Below, piece by piece: positions 63,791-64,000 of a stretch of DNA of 64,000 nucleotides. The notes below the pieces were generated by a model. That model was not told where the DNA came from. It worked only from the letters and a program-made list of their open reading frames with translations, and searched no databases. Origin of the DNA: Stromatinia cepivora (lineage: Eukaryota > Ascomycota > Leotiomycetes > Helotiales > Sclerotiniaceae); contig RCTD01000005.1 in NCBI GenBank assembly GCA_014898415.1, positions 1,240,001-1,304,000 on the forward strand, in the 5' to 3' direction. Numbering within the stretch: the stretch's first letter is position 1; every line of letters begins with the position of its first letter. Made by a program: the position numbers and the translations under genes.

Positions 63791-64000
63791 TATAAAAAAG
63801 TTGGGATATCAAGATCTAATATGTAATTAGTTTGTAGTTATATAATTATATGATTCTTTATAGTTAAATATAAAAGAAGATTTTGCTTTTCTTTTTTTGA
63901 AAGAAATCAATTGTTTTTCTATTAGTCTTTTTATATTCTATTTATGTATAATCCAAATCATTGTTTAAATCTATTAGTTTTATTATTTGAAGCCTTTATA
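63791..64000 (+). repeat. Partial 3' LTR of Gypsy A, cut by window end
   Basis: First 210 of about 292 bp, TATAAAAAAGTTGGGATATC onward, matching 22174-22383. Preceded by the purine tract GGGGAGGAAAAGGA. The element should end about 80 bp beyond the window. Confidence 0.82.

Larger units (their letters stand above)
18550..64000. other. AT-rich, RIP-mutated isochore of nested retrotransposons
   Basis: From about 18.55 kb to the end the sequence becomes extremely AT-rich, with TATA/AATT words throughout and only short GC islands. Duplicate elements within it differ nearly only by C/T and G/A changes. In-frame stops sit at positions where the sister copy has CAA or TGG. This matches RIP acting on repeats. 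The sequence shows no telomere repeat; a centromeric, subtelomeric or ordinary AT-isochore location cannot be told apart. Confidence 0.9.
22174..64000 (+). mobile_element. Gypsy A: LTR retrotransposon split by two nested insertions
   Basis: Host element of the stack, plus orientation, running off the right end. Its parts are 22174-22989 (5' LTR and leader), 36738-43432 (leader end, gag, pol) and 60374-64000 (rest of the internal region and partial 3' LTR). Joining these matches Gypsy B co-linearly from end to end, and the sum, about 11.2 kb, equals Gypsy B without its insert. The LTR is 292 bp, with termini derived from TGTGAGAGAG..CTTTCACA. Heavily RIP-mutated: no domain retains a long open frame. 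The 3' target duplication lies outside the window. The Gypsy (Ty3) order is protease, RT, RNase H, integrase. Confidence 0.85.

Noticed and set aside
60083..64000. DNA transposon with about 300-bp terminal inverted repeats around 3.4 kb
   Set aside because: The flanking repeats are LTRs of two different Gypsy copies; the inner 3.4 kb is contiguous with pol in Gypsy B, so it belongs to the Gypsy element.
18550..64000. Mitochondrial DNA insertion (because of very high AT)
   Set aside because: No mitochondrial gene, tRNA or intron ORF motif was seen; LTR and Copia/Gypsy motifs account for most of the region.

Overview
This window looks like a filamentous ascomycete chromosome. The genes have short spliceosomal introns (54-115 nt), the encoded proteins are fungal families, and a gene-bearing part meets a very AT-rich block of retrotransposons whose stops and LTR differences are almost all C-to-T/G-to-A. 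That is the signature of repeat-induced point mutation (RIP). Protein style and the AT isochore suggest a leotiomycete such as the Botrytis/Sclerotinia group, but this is inference.

Gene-bearing part, 1-18.55 kb. In order: a DUF676 lipase/esterase (281-1733, minus, 3 exons); the RNA exonuclease Rex3 (2855-4978, plus); an Air1/Air2-type five-zinc-knuckle protein of the TRAMP complex (6519-8924, minus); an Orm/ORMDL regulator of serine palmitoyltransferase (10518-11251, plus, 3 exons); a secreted, probably GPI-anchored wall protein with a 12-bp coding minisatellite (13368-14656, plus, 2 exons). At the border lies a broken class II aldolase/adducin-like pseudogene (17737-18516). These genes do not form a pathway; two act in nuclear RNA processing and two in lipid metabolism. 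Intergenic stretches hold a 22-bp-arm hairpin, a 16-copy 7-bp minisatellite, CTAC and ATCAT microsatellites and a small AT-rich relic.

AT-rich part, 18.55-64 kb. No live host gene is visible. From LTR pairs, target-site duplications and alignment of copies by eye, it resolves into a nested stack. Gypsy A (plus) starts at 22174 and runs off the right end. It is split by Copia II (22990-36732, minus, TSD ATATA), which is itself split by Copia III (27916-36175, minus, TSD GTTTC). Gypsy A is split again by Gypsy B (43433-60373, minus), a second copy of the same family, which is split in its reverse transcriptase by Copia I (49989-55709, plus, TSD AAAGG). Removing the inserts gives about 11.2 kb for both Gypsy copies.

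The most notable feature is a third, sense-oriented reading frame of about 1,070 codons between the integrase and the 3' LTR of this Gypsy family. It is visible in both copies, and I do not recognise it. Copia III also carries about 2.5 kb more than a normal Copia, with an opposite-strand ORF relic. Copia I is the youngest insertion: its LTRs are about 99% identical, and its 1,382-codon polyprotein is in one frame, broken only by seven in-frame stops. It has a primer site matching the anticodon half of initiator tRNA-Met.
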